23,708 bases of DNA, from positions 1 through 23,708 of the forward strand of contig JAFZPS010000068.1 of NCBI GenBank assembly GCA_017550205.1, in the 5' to 3' direction. Under the pieces are notes generated by a model. That model was given only the letters and a program-made list of their open reading frames with translations, had not been told where the DNA came from and did no database searches. Source of the DNA: Bacilli bacterium. GTDB lineage: Bacteria > Bacillota_I > Bacilli_A > RF39 > UBA660. This document shows positions 6,943 to 15,118 of the stretch, piece by piece (position 1 is the stretch's first letter; each line of letters starts with the position of its first letter). Both the position numbers and the translations under genes were made by a program.

Positions 6943-6966
6943 TTATTTATAAGGATGGTGAAAGGC

Positions 6967-8001
6967 TTGAAGAAGATTTTTAAAAAACAGAAGAGAATAG
7001 TGCTAAGTATTGTAATAGTTCTTCTAGGTGTTCTATTCATCTTTTCATCATATGCATGGTTTTCCACAAACCTAAATGTTAAAATTAAAGAATTTAATAT
7101 GGTAGTTGCTAAAAATGGAGGTTTAACAATCTCATTTGATGCAATTAACTTTGATACATCAGTTGAGTTATCAAGAGACATATTAATAAATGAAGTAACA
7201 AAAACTTATCCTAATCACATTAATCAGTGGGCATTGAATGGATTGATACCAATATCTTCAAATGGTATATCAGAAGAAAATAGCTATTTCTTTGATATCT
7301 TTGCTACGACAGGTGTTAAATACTATAATCGTAAAAGAGAAAATGGTTTCATCTATGCAGAAAAAGTAGTAGATACAAAACCAAGATCATTTAATAGTTA
7401 TATAGCTTTTGATGTATTTTTTAAAAATGTTACAGGTTCACCTGTACCAGATAATCTACATTTTGATAGAGATACCTCAATCACAATGACATCTGAAGAA
7501 AATGAAGAAATGAGAGGATTAGCAAATTCACTTAGAATTGGTATTGTAAAAGTTGGAACTCTCCCATTAGATGCAGATCCAACAGATATTCAAAATATGC
7601 AATGTCAAGGTAAATGTGAAGCAATAATATTTGAACCATATAGTAAAAATCATAGTGAATTATCTCGTGAGAGGGCTAAGAAATATAATATTAATTTATT
7701 AGATGGTAAAACCTTCCCAACATATGCAATGGTAAAAGAGGGAGGACCAATATACGTTAAAGATAATATTTCAGGATCACCTAATTTAGATTTAAACTAT
7801 TTCCGTCTACAAAATACTATCCATGAAGAAGACTTTGATAGACCTTTATTTGAAGTACCTGATGGTATCACAAAGGCTAGAATATATTTATGGGTAGAAG
7901 GACAAGATATAGATAGTTTAGAAACTGATTCTGAAGGAGCAGACTTATATATAGATATTAATTTTGTAAAAGATAGAGTTGGATATGAAACATTCAACTA
8001 G
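6967..8001 (+). CDS. Diverged third SipW-dependent fibre paralog
   Basis: About 344 aa. Start choice: the longest frame opens at ATG 6910, but that ATG lies inside an 11-bp hairpin stem. TTG 6967 follows GGATGGTGAAAGGC, like other GGTG-type sites here, and gives a regular signal peptide (KKIFKKQKR, core, SSYAWF at 28-32). ATG 6955 and GTG 6958 are alternatives. The mature domain keeps the family blocks SYIAFDVFFKNVTG, GLANSLRIGIVKVG, IIFEPYSKNH (compare AQIWEPNDxxH) and YLWVEGQDID (W309). Only the first two cysteines remain (C213, C217) and the EEQNNGG tail is missing. It is likely a minor or capping subunit. It is followed 16 nt later by the small acidic gene and seems cotranscribed with it. 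Confidence 0.7.
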   Translation: MKKIFKKQKRIVLSIVIVLLGVLFIFSSYAWFSTNLNVKIKEFNMVVAKNGGLTISFDAINFDTSVELSRDILINEVTKTYPNHINQWALNGLIPISSNGISEENSYFFDIFATTGVKYYNRKRENGFIYAEKVVDTKPRSFNSYIAFDVFFKNVTGSPVPDNLHFDRDTSITMTSEENEEMRGLANSLRIGIVKVGTLPLDADPTDIQNMQCQGKCEAIIFEPYSKNHSELSRERAKKYNINLLDGKTFPTYAMVKEGGPIYVKDNISGSPNLDLNYFRLQNTIHEEDFDRPLFEVPDGITKARIYLWVEGQDIDSLETDSEGADLYIDINFVKDRVGYETFN

Positions 8002-8017
8002 TAAAGGGGATGGACTT

Positions 8018-8161
8018 ATGTTAAATGAAAAAGTTGATTTTGATTTGTCTCAATTAACTTTAGAAGATTTAATTGAGGTTTATAGTAAAATAGAAGAATT
8101 CATTGATTATTTGGATAATAGTAAACTTAATACGGAAGAGCCAGGTGATTCAGATGAATAA
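8018..8161 (+). CDS. 47-aa acidic protein, first gene of the two-gene module (copy 2)
   Basis: ATG 8018 follows AAAGGGG (8003-8009). The product is helical and acidic: the core LSQLTLEDLIEVYSKIEEF resembles LEDLTDESLIELMQIFKGM in the 38-aa protein at 1365. It ends GDSDE and its stop overlaps the next start as ATGAATAA, the same junction as copy 1. The next gene's AGGTGATT ribosome binding site lies inside this coding region, which supports translational coupling. No named family is recognised. It is probably a cytoplasmic partner of the 527-aa protein. Confidence 0.7.
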   Translation: MLNEKVDFDLSQLTLEDLIEVYSKIEEFIDYLDNSKLNTEEPGDSDE

Positions 8162-9737
8162 CTTTCTAGATTTTATTAATAGTGATGTTGAAGTCAAGAA
8201 AACTCTTATATCTTCACTTCCTAAAAAGACAAAAACAAATATAAAAAAATACAATGAAACAATAGATGAATTTTCTTCTAAATATAAAAAATATAAAGAT
8301 AGTGTTTATAAATATATAAAGGCTAAAAATAAGTCCATTAAGATTAAACAAAGTGATAAAGATAATCAAGAATATATAGATAGAATAAATACCCTACAAG
8401 AAGTAAGAAAGATATTTAATCCATATAATACTTTTTACGAAAAACTAGGATTTGATGAGCTAATATATCGTATTAGTGATTACTATGTATTTAATTTTGA
8501 TTCAATAGATAAAATAATTCAAGAATTCATAGATAAATTCGAATTAGTAGGAATAAAACTAACAGAGAAAGATTTTAATTATACTTATTATGTTAATAAA
8601 TATATGAAAGTATTCTTAAATGTTAAAGCTGGAAATGATAATATTGAGAATTTAAATAAAACATTTGAAGAAATATACTGGGTAAATCCAGATATAATAG
8701 GTCATATTGAATTAAACTTCAGAAAACTTATTAGAGAAAGTAGTAAGAGATTTGAAGAATATATTAAAAAAATAAAAAGAGATTATGCTAAAGAATATGG
8801 TGTAGAAAGTTATAATGACTGTATTAAGCAATTAGAAAAGGCATATGACGAATTATCTAGAGTAAGTATAGAAGATATATCAGATATAACAGAAAAGGCT
8901 AAAAAAGGTGAATTTGATATAACTCAGTACTTACCTACAAATAAATTCCGTCAATCAGCATATGATTCATTTATATCATCTGATGTATCATTAGAAGATA
9001 AAGAAACAATGAGTAAAATATGTATAAATCTAAATAAACTAGGAGCTAACTTAAAAGAATATAATTCTTACTTAGGAATAGCACCTATGCTAGATGAATT
9101 TAAAAATCAATATGAACAATCAGCATCTCAAAAAGATGTTAATTATAATGAAATAAAAGCTATTGGTAATGTCATTAAGAAAAAAGAAGCAGAACTAGAT
9201 AGAATAAATAGAAAAGTATTTAAAAGAGAAGATAATAGATCTCTAAAAATAGAATCTATAAGTGAAGCTAAAAAGCTATATTCATTATATAAGAAATATG
9301 ATGATGAATATACTAAAGTACAAGTATCAAGAGTGTTAAGCCCTAATATGACTATATCTGAAGTATTAGACTTATTCTATAGTTTTGATTACTTTAAGAA
9401 AGATACTATTCAAAAAGTATATAAATTGAATTCATACGATGCAATAATTGAAAAGAGTAAACAATTCGATGAATTTGCTATGAATCCAACAAATATTATA
9501 GCTAGAGGATTATCTATATTTGAAGAAAACAATATTCCTAGAATAATAGCTAATAAATATAAATTAAATGGTATTCAAATAAATGAAGAAGATATAGTTG
9601 GAGATAATATTAGTGTATTAAATAATAAAATATCCCTTATTGAACGTATAAATAAGATAGAAAATAGTGATATAACAGTAGACCAAATATGGTTCTTAGT
9701 TAAATCACAAGATATATTAAAAGAAGAAGGCAAATAA
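8154..9737 (+). CDS. 527-aa helical cytoplasmic protein of unknown function (module copy 2)
   Basis: Start ATG 8154, placed by AGGTGATT at 8143-8150 and the 8-nt overlap with the acidic gene; the longer open frame back to 8103 runs through that gene. The protein is Lys/Glu/Ile/Asn-rich and almost entirely helical in character, with no signal peptide or transmembrane segment and a single cysteine pair of no obvious pattern. Charged coiled-coil-like stretches lie at ~1-80, ~195-260 and ~345-400. I see no catalytic motif and no family I recognise. It resembles the 352-aa protein at 1474 only in composition, helical nature and gene context. A cytoplasmic scaffold or regulator for the surface system is a guess from position. 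It is followed at once by a terminator, so it ends unit A. Confidence 0.75.
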   Translation: MNNFLDFINSDVEVKKTLISSLPKKTKTNIKKYNETIDEFSSKYKKYKDSVYKYIKAKNKSIKIKQSDKDNQEYIDRINTLQEVRKIFNPYNTFYEKLGFDELIYRISDYYVFNFDSIDKIIQEFIDKFELVGIKLTEKDFNYTYYVNKYMKVFLNVKAGNDNIENLNKTFEEIYWVNPDIIGHIELNFRKLIRESSKRFEEYIKKIKRDYAKEYGVESYNDCIKQLEKAYDELSRVSIEDISDITEKAKKGEFDITQYLPTNKFRQSAYDSFISSDVSLEDKETMSKICINLNKLGANLKEYNSYLGIAPMLDEFKNQYEQSASQKDVNYNEIKAIGNVIKKKEAELDRINRKVFKREDNRSLKIESISEAKKLYSLYKKYDDEYTKVQVSRVLSPNMTISEVLDLFYSFDYFKKDTIQKVYKLNSYDAIIEKSKQFDEFAMNPTNIIARGLSIFEENNIPRIIANKYKLNGIQINEEDIVGDNISVLNNKISLIERINKIENSDITVDQIWFLVKSQDILKEEGK

Positions 9738-9756
9738 AGCCTTTTTTGTTTTTTTA
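9724..9756 (+). terminator. Rho-independent terminator ending unit A
   Basis: AAGGC (9727-9731) pairs with GCCTT (9739-9743), extended outward by G-U and A-U pairs, and runs into TTTTTTGTTTTTTT. The stem overlaps the last codons and stop of the helical protein gene. Confidence 0.75.
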
Positions 9757-9768
9757 AAAGAGATTATA

Positions 9769-9777
9769 TGTTATAAT
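9769..9777 (+). promoter_or_regulatory. Extended -10 promoter of unit B
   Basis: TGTTATAAT, the same extended -10 as before ppa and unit A, 37 nt before the start of the large surface protein. No convincing -35 is seen at 17 bp. Confidence 0.55.
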
Positions 9778-9813
9778 TGATATGATAGGGAAAATAGAAG
9801 GTAGGTGATTAGT

Positions 9814-12800
9814 ATGAGAAGCAAAAAATTAGTATTAACTATAGTATTTTCAGTAATACTAGTATTAGTTTTAGTATTCTCAGTATTTATACCTACTTTT
9901 TCTAAGTTTAAAAATGGAATGGATGCACCAGAATGGGATGGATTAGTAGCTAGTGGTTTTAAAAGAGGTACTGGTACTATTAAAGATCCATATATAATAT
10001 CTACTCCAAATGAATTAGCTTATTTTGCTTTAAGTTTAGAAGATGAAGATTATGAAGATAAATATATTAAACTAGTAAAAGACATAGTAATTAATAAAGG
10101 TGTATTTAAGAATAATACATATATTTATGAAGATAATATTTATTATTTAGGAGATGATTCTAAGTATTATAGCGATGAATCATTAAATGAAGAAATAGAT
10201 AGTATTAAAGTATTACCAGTAATTAAAGGATTTAAAGGAAACTTTAATGGAGATTTCCATACTATTTACGGATTATATGAAAAAGATAATGATAATAATG
10301 CTTTATTTGTAGATTTTAGTGGAGACTTAAAGAATCTATATATTGATAATGCCTATATAACAGGAGGCTATATAACTGCAGGTGTTATTTCTAATGCAGA
10401 AAATGCTAGTATCAAGAATGTAATATTTAATGGAACAGTATCAGGTAATAAAACTAAAAAAGAAGAAACAAAGACAATTAATATAGATAATTTCGAAGTA
10501 AAAGATACATACAATGAAGTAATTGAAATACCTATAATCTCAAATATATCTAAAGGAATATTAGAAGGTACTTGTAGTGGAACAGAAACATTTACTATAA
10601 ATAATAAAGAATATGAATGTACTGAGTTTGAAATAGAAACATCTAATGATATAGAAATAAAAGCAGAAGATGCTAAGTTCAATGATATTACTTATACACT
10701 TACATATGATTTGAATAAAACAAGTGGAATTATAGCTCTATCTCATAATACTGATATTAATGGAATAGTAAATAAAGGAAATATCAATGGTCTATATACA
10801 TCAGGTCTTATAGGAACAGCTCTAAACACAGATATTAAGAATAGTTATAATAATGGAAAAATAAGTGGAGAAAGAACATCAGGTATTATAGATACTATTA
10901 TGTATTCTAATAGTTATATTAAGAATACTTATAATAATGGAGAATTACTAACTGGAACTAAATCAGGATTAGTATCTAATGCATATTATTCCACAATTAC
11001 TGTGGATAAAGTATTTAACACATATGAATCATATATGATTAATGATAATACTTCTTCTACTATAGAAGTAAATGATAGTTATAATACTAGTAATTACACT
11101 GATAATGACTTTAAAAAACTAAATATAAATAAAATAAACTTATTATATCCAAAATATATAGATGAAGATAACATAGTAAATGGTAATATCTGGGTAGAAA
11201 AAGAATTACCTATACTATATTTTGATGATATTAAGAATAGAACTGTCCAAGTAAAAATAGAAAATCATATATGGGATAGTTTAAATGAAGAATATAATGA
11301 TATTAAATTTGACAAAGAAATAGAAGTATTAATATCTACTACTGATATGTATAAACCAATTAAAAATGTTTGGTATTACACAGCTAATGAAGTATTAGAT
11401 ACAAAAGACTTAGAATCTATCACATGGAATGAATATAAAGGAATATTCACATTAAAAGATGATGCTTATATTATTTATGTTAAATACGAAGATTATGATG
11501 ATAATACTTATTATATAAGTACAGACAAATTAATAATAGGAACTATCTCATCTAATATAAGTATTAATAGTGGTAATAATTCATGGAGTAATAAACATAA
11601 TCCTAAGAATAAATTCTTAAATAAAAAAGCAGAATATGAAATAAATAATAATGGAACAAAACTAAGTATATCTAAAATAGAATATTTAATATCTCCAAGT
11701 ATAATGAATCAAGAAGCACTAGATAATGCTACATGGAATACATATACTGGAATAATTAAACCAGAAGAAGATGCTTATATTATTTATGTTAAAGTAACTG
11801 GTATAGATTCTACTGTTAATTATTTAAATACAGACAAAATGATTAATATGTCTTATAAGATTAATAATTTAAAATCAGGTAATAACTTAGACTTCTCAAA
11901 TTATATGACATATAATTCATCGTTTAAATTTAATGTAGAATTAAAACATTCAGTATCATTATCTAATTATAATAGATACATTAAATCAGATAAAATGCTA
12001 CCTAAAAACACAAAAATAGCTATAAAAGACAATAATGGTTTATATTATGAATATATAACTACTAATCAAGATATAGATAGTAAACTAAATAGTTATATAT
12101 ATCCATTATCTAAATTTAAAAAAGTAGGTAAAGTAACATTTGATGAATACTTTGATAATGATAATTATAATAATCTAGATAATGAAGTGTTTAATGTATT
12201 TATAGATTTTAATAATATATCAAAAATTACTGATAGTTATAATATAAGTTTTATAGCTAAGAATACAGAAGTAATTAATACATTAGAGAATAATGATATA
12301 AAAATTAACTTAGTAGATATAGAAACAAATAATCTAACACTATCTACTAACTATAATGATTCAATTAATTATGGTATAGAAAATACACATAATATTAATC
12401 TAAAAACAAGTCTAAATAAAGTTTCATATAATAATAATACTGTTTTAAACACAAACTATGAAGATCTATATGAAGGAATATCTATAGAAGTACTTGATAA
12501 AGATAATAATATTGTATCTAGAGATAACTTAAAAGATATAAGATTTAAGTATAATAATGAAGTTTATGTATTTGATAGAAATAATAAAATTAATATTAAT
12601 CTAGGTAAATCACATAATAAAGACATCATTCTTCAAGTATTAACTTATAAAGGAGAAACTAATATAGATGATACATATAATATTAGAATTACTGGATATT
12701 TATCTATAGATGGAATTAATAGTAAGTATTCTAGTATTAATAATATATCTATACCATTAGTACTTAAAAAGAGTAGTAATTTAGATTATAACTTTGATGT

Positions 12801-13131
12801 TAGTCTATCTGAACCTATCATAAATAAAGGTGGTAAATTCAGTTTTAAAATAGATTATACTGGAGAATTAGAAAAACCAATATTAAAAGTATCTTTATAT
12901 AAGAAAAAAGAATTAACTGCTTATAACCAAGAATATGAGTTAATTGATTTAAATAAATATACTTCAAATAAACTAAAGAGTAATGATAACTATACATATG
13001 AAATTAAATTAGAAGATATAGTATTTAATATAAAAAATAATATAGAAAGTAATGGTTATAAATTTGTATTTGAACTTTTTGATAATGAAAACAAAGTAAC
13101 AGAAGTCGATATAAAGACAATCATAAGATAG
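9814..13131 (+). CDS. Large exported surface protein with GLUG/beta-helix-like N-terminal region
   Basis: 1105 aa from ATG 9814 (AGGTGATT ribosome binding site; ATG 9805 is an alternative). Residues ~5-28 are a hydrophobic signal or anchor. Then WDGLVASGF, GTGTIKDPYIISTPNELAYF and repeated strand-turn units (NFNGDFHTIYGLY, NLYIDNAYITGG, GLIGTALNTDIKNSYNNG) form the typical start of GLUG/pectate-lyase-like beta-helix surface proteins. Residues ~475-680 hold two copies of an Ig-like module, each with a W..Y.GI...DAYIIYVK core and an xNTDK or xSTDK ending. The rest (~680-1105) looks like further beta-sandwich modules. No LPxTG is present. It is probably an adhesin or matrix protein coexpressed with the next two exported subunits (gap 8 nt). 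Confidence 0.75.
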   Translation: MRSKKLVLTIVFSVILVLVLVFSVFIPTFSKFKNGMDAPEWDGLVASGFKRGTGTIKDPYIISTPNELAYFALSLEDEDYEDKYIKLVKDIVINKGVFKNNTYIYEDNIYYLGDDSKYYSDESLNEEIDSIKVLPVIKGFKGNFNGDFHTIYGLYEKDNDNNALFVDFSGDLKNLYIDNAYITGGYITAGVISNAENASIKNVIFNGTVSGNKTKKEETKTINIDNFEVKDTYNEVIEIPIISNISKGILEGTCSGTETFTINNKEYECTEFEIETSNDIEIKAEDAKFNDITYTLTYDLNKTSGIIALSHNTDINGIVNKGNINGLYTSGLIGTALNTDIKNSYNNGKISGERTSGIIDTIMYSNSYIKNTYNNGELLTGTKSGLVSNAYYSTITVDKVFNTYESYMINDNTSSTIEVNDSYNTSNYTDNDFKKLNINKINLLYPKYIDEDNIVNGNIWVEKELPILYFDDIKNRTVQVKIENHIWDSLNEEYNDIKFDKEIEVLISTTDMYKPIKNVWYYTANEVLDTKDLESITWNEYKGIFTLKDDAYIIYVKYEDYDDNTYYISTDKLIIGTISSNISINSGNNSWSNKHNPKNKFLNKKAEYEINNNGTKLSISKIEYLISPSIMNQEALDNATWNTYTGIIKPEEDAYIIYVKVTGIDSTVNYLNTDKMINMSYKINNLKSGNNLDFSNYMTYNSSFKFNVELKHSVSLSNYNRYIKSDKMLPKNTKIAIKDNNGLYYEYITTNQDIDSKLNSYIYPLSKFKKVGKVTFDEYFDNDNYNNLDNEVFNVFIDFNNISKITDSYNISFIAKNTEVINTLENNDIKINLVDIETNNLTLSTNYNDSINYGIENTHNINLKTSLNKVSYNNNTVLNTNYEDLYEGISIEVLDKDNNIVSRDNLKDIRFKYNNEVYVFDRNNKININLGKSHNKDIILQVLTYKGETNIDDTYNIRITGYLSIDGINSKYSSINNISIPLVLKKSSNLDYNFDVSLSEPIINKGGKFSFKIDYTGELEKPILKVSLYKKKELTAYNQEYELIDLNKYTSNKLKSNDNYTYEIKLEDIVFNIKNNIESNGYKFVFELFDNENKVTEVDIKTIIR
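11239..11850 (+). repeat. Tandem ~103-residue extracellular module, two copies
   Basis: Two adjacent protein-level repeats, roughly 11239-11544 and 11560-11850. The cores share DAYIIYVK, and a 24-nt tract is identical at 11461-11484 and 11770-11793, 309 bp apart. This indicates a fairly recent internal duplication; the flanks have diverged. Confidence 0.6.
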
Positions 13132-13139
13132 GTGAAATT

Positions 13140-13670
13140 ATGAAAAAGATAATAATAATAACTATTTTAGTAATATGTATAGGTGTAGGAGTAGGAGTAA
13201 CATATTCTGCATATAGAAGTGAAGCAAGTACTACTACTAATGTTGTTTCATTAGCAGCATTTGTCTTTGATACTGATAGAAAAGAATTAATTAATATACC
13301 TATCTCTAATATTAAACCTGGTGATGATATAGATTATAAATTTGCTGTAAGTAACAACTCTAAAGATAAAAAAAGTGATGTATCAATTAAATATAATATT
13401 ATTCTAAAAACTATGCACTTTATACCATTAGATATAGAGTTATATGATAAAGACAATAACTTAGTCTTAACATGTGATGAAAAATCTAAAAGAAATGAAT
13501 TAAATGAATTAGAATGTAGTACAGAAGATATTATTATGTCATATGAAAAAGATATAACAGATGAATATAATCTTAAACTAGTATTCTCTAAAGATTATGA
13601 TACAGAAGAATACTCATCATTAGTAGACTATATAAACTTAGAAATAAAGAGTAGTCAAAAGATAGATTAG
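13140..13670 (+). CDS. Small TasA/camelysin-like exported subunit
   Basis: A 176-aa protein with a SipW-dependent-type leader: MKK, hydrophobic core and GVGVTYSAYRSEAS (about 17-30), where cleavage would fall near TYSA. The mature part has SLAAFVFDTD and the family phrase IKPGDDIDYKFAVSNN, as in TasA and camelysin, where PGD precedes an Ig-like strand. Two cysteines sit in LTCDEK and LECSTED. ATG follows ATAGGTGAAATT, 8 nt after the stop of the large surface protein. It is likely a minor structural component exported and cleaved by one of the SipW-type peptidases in the next unit. Confidence 0.7.
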   Translation: MKKIIIITILVICIGVGVGVTYSAYRSEASTTTNVVSLAAFVFDTDRKELINIPISNIKPGDDIDYKFAVSNNSKDKKSDVSIKYNIILKTMHFIPLDIELYDKDNNLVLTCDEKSKRNELNELECSTEDIIMSYEKDITDEYNLKLVFSKDYDTEEYSSLVDYINLEIKSSQKID

Positions 13671-13678
13671 GAGGATAT

Positions 13679-14431
13679 ATGAAGAAAAAGATAATAATTA
13701 TAGTAATAATAATAGTTGTATTATTACTTTTAGTAACATCTACTAGAGCTTTATATACTTCTAATTTCATACAAGACTATTATTTAAATTCAAAAGGTTT
13801 TTACTTTGAAACAGATTATGATCAAAAAAAGAGTGTATATAATTTCTGGGATGGTAGTCAAATAGAATTCACAGTATCAAACACTAAAAAAGATAAATAT
13901 ACAGAAGATGATATTTCTTATGAAGTAAAATGTATAGTACCTATAGGTGTTACTTGTAAGATAAATGGTACAAATAATACTTATAAATCAATACTTAAAG
14001 GTGGAAAAGAAAGTAAAGAAAAGATTTATTTTGATTTAGATTCAGAAGAAAAAGATATAGAAGTAACAATTAAAATTAAAAGTATTTCTCCATATAAGAA
14101 AACAATCACAAAAGAAGTATTATTACATAAAGATGAAGACCAAGTAGGGAGTTTTAATTATGAATTAGTTAATTATAATGACTATAGTCTTTTAAATATA
14201 AGTAACTACTATAATACAGATAAATGCTTTAATGTTAAATGGAATAATACAGATTTAAAAGTATCAGTAGATGATGTAGAAGTAGTAACTACAGATACTA
14301 ATGGTTATGCAACTGAGTTTAATAAAAATATTGAAAAGAATAATACGGTAAGTATTAAATTCTATAATCAAGGAAATACAATTTATGATAAAGAAGCATT
14401 CGAAATTAAAGAATGTCGACTTGAATCTTAA
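13679..14431 (+). CDS. Exported protein with cleavable or anchoring N-terminus, minor surface component
   Basis: A 250-aa protein with MKKK and a long Ile/Val/Leu core (about 5-20), then TSTRALYTSNF, which resembles the small-residue/aromatic cleavage zone of SipW substrates. The remainder is hydrophilic and beta-rich, with cysteines in VKCIVPIGVTCKING, TDKCFNV and IKECRLES that could pair outside the cell. ATG follows TAGGAGGATAT, 8 nt after the previous stop. I do not recognise a named domain. The position between a TasA-like subunit and a signal-peptidase-like gene supports a role in the same surface structure. Confidence 0.6.
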   Translation: MKKKIIIIVIIIVVLLLLVTSTRALYTSNFIQDYYLNSKGFYFETDYDQKKSVYNFWDGSQIEFTVSNTKKDKYTEDDISYEVKCIVPIGVTCKINGTNNTYKSILKGGKESKEKIYFDLDSEEKDIEVTIKIKSISPYKKTITKEVLLHKDEDQVGSFNYELVNYNDYSLLNISNYYNTDKCFNVKWNNTDLKVSVDDVEVVTTDTNGYATEFNKNIEKNNTVSIKFYNQGNTIYDKEAFEIKECRLES

Positions 14432-14473
14432 TTCAATATATGATATTATGTAGAAGATAGAGATGGTGATTTT

Positions 14474-15007
14474 ATGAAAAAAACAGTAGAAAAAATAAAA
14501 AAAGTATTTATAGGAATATTAATAGTTATATTCTCATGCTTTGCACTATGTATGACATTACTATTATTAAATTTTAATGACTTTGGAGTAACAGAGTTTG
14601 GGGACAAATCAATAGTAATCATAGCTCGTGATATTTCATCAAATAACTATAAAAGAGGAGATCTAGTAATAGTTGAAAAAGTAGCATACGAAAATATTAA
14701 AGAAGGCGATGAAATATTTGCATATAGTGTTGATAGTAGAGAAAAAGTAAATATTGAAGTAGGTATAGTAAAAGAATTATATCCAACTGAAAAAAGTATA
14801 GCTTATAAAAATGGAGCAGGATTCTCACAAGAATACATAATAGGTAAAGCAATTAATAAATATAGTAAAATTGGTTTATATCTATCATTTATTGAATCAA
14901 AATGGGGATTCTTATTCGTAGTATTAGTTCCATGTTTCATAATTTTCATATATGAAATCTATGCTTTAGTAGTAGAAATAAGATACGGAGATTTAGAAGA
15001 AGAATAA
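14474..15007 (+). CDS. Signal-peptidase-I-like protein lacking the catalytic motif (probable pseudoenzyme)
   Basis: 177 aa with the SipW topology: a transmembrane segment at ~11-33, an outside domain, and a second segment at ~144-168. The fold markers YKRGDLVIVEK (59-69) and IKEGDEIFAYSV (75-86) match the KxGDxxIV and IKxGDxIxY strands of SipW-type peptidases. However, the S-G-S-M-x-P motif before the first of these is replaced by ARDISSNNY, and the expected ITHRV histidine region reads EVGIVKELY. No GDAN Asp motif is present. It is therefore unlikely to cut peptides by the usual Ser/His mechanism. It may bind substrates, or modulate the active peptidases. A fast-diverging active enzyme using another residue cannot be excluded. 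Confidence 0.65.
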   Translation: MKKTVEKIKKVFIGILIVIFSCFALCMTLLLLNFNDFGVTEFGDKSIVIIARDISSNNYKRGDLVIVEKVAYENIKEGDEIFAYSVDSREKVNIEVGIVKELYPTEKSIAYKNGAGFSQEYIIGKAINKYSKIGLYLSFIESKWGFLFVVLVPCFIIFIYEIYALVVEIRYGDLEEE

Positions 15008-15016
15008 TTAATAAAA

Positions 15017-15040
15017 TAGGAGGATAAAACCTCTTTTTTT
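15017..15040 (+). terminator. Rho-independent terminator ending unit B
   Basis: AGGAGG (15018-15023) pairs with CCTCTT (15030-15035), one G-U pair, loop ATAAAA, followed by a T-run. Confidence 0.65.
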
Positions 15041-15053
15041 ATGGGTATTTGTA

Positions 15054-15082
15054 TTGTAAATTGTATACCTTTATGTTAAAAT
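15054..15082 (+). promoter_or_regulatory. SigA-type promoter of unit C
   Basis: TTGTAA (15054-15059) and TAAAAT (15077-15082) with a 17-bp spacer and TGT before the -10. It precedes the SipW-EAL-like fusion gene by 36 nt. Confidence 0.6.
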
Positions 15083-15118
15083 TAGTATATATAAAATAGA
15101 ATAGAATGGAAGTATAAT

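Noticed and set aside
6910..6966. N-terminal extension of the third fibre paralog from ATG 6910
   Set aside because: The ATG is buried in an 11-bp hairpin, has no ribosome binding site, and would put a second hydrophobic stretch before a normal signal peptide.
8103..8153. N-terminal extension of the 527-aa protein
   Set aside because: It would run through the 3' half of the acidic gene from a TTG without a ribosome binding site; ATG 8154 has AGGTGATT and the coupled overlap.
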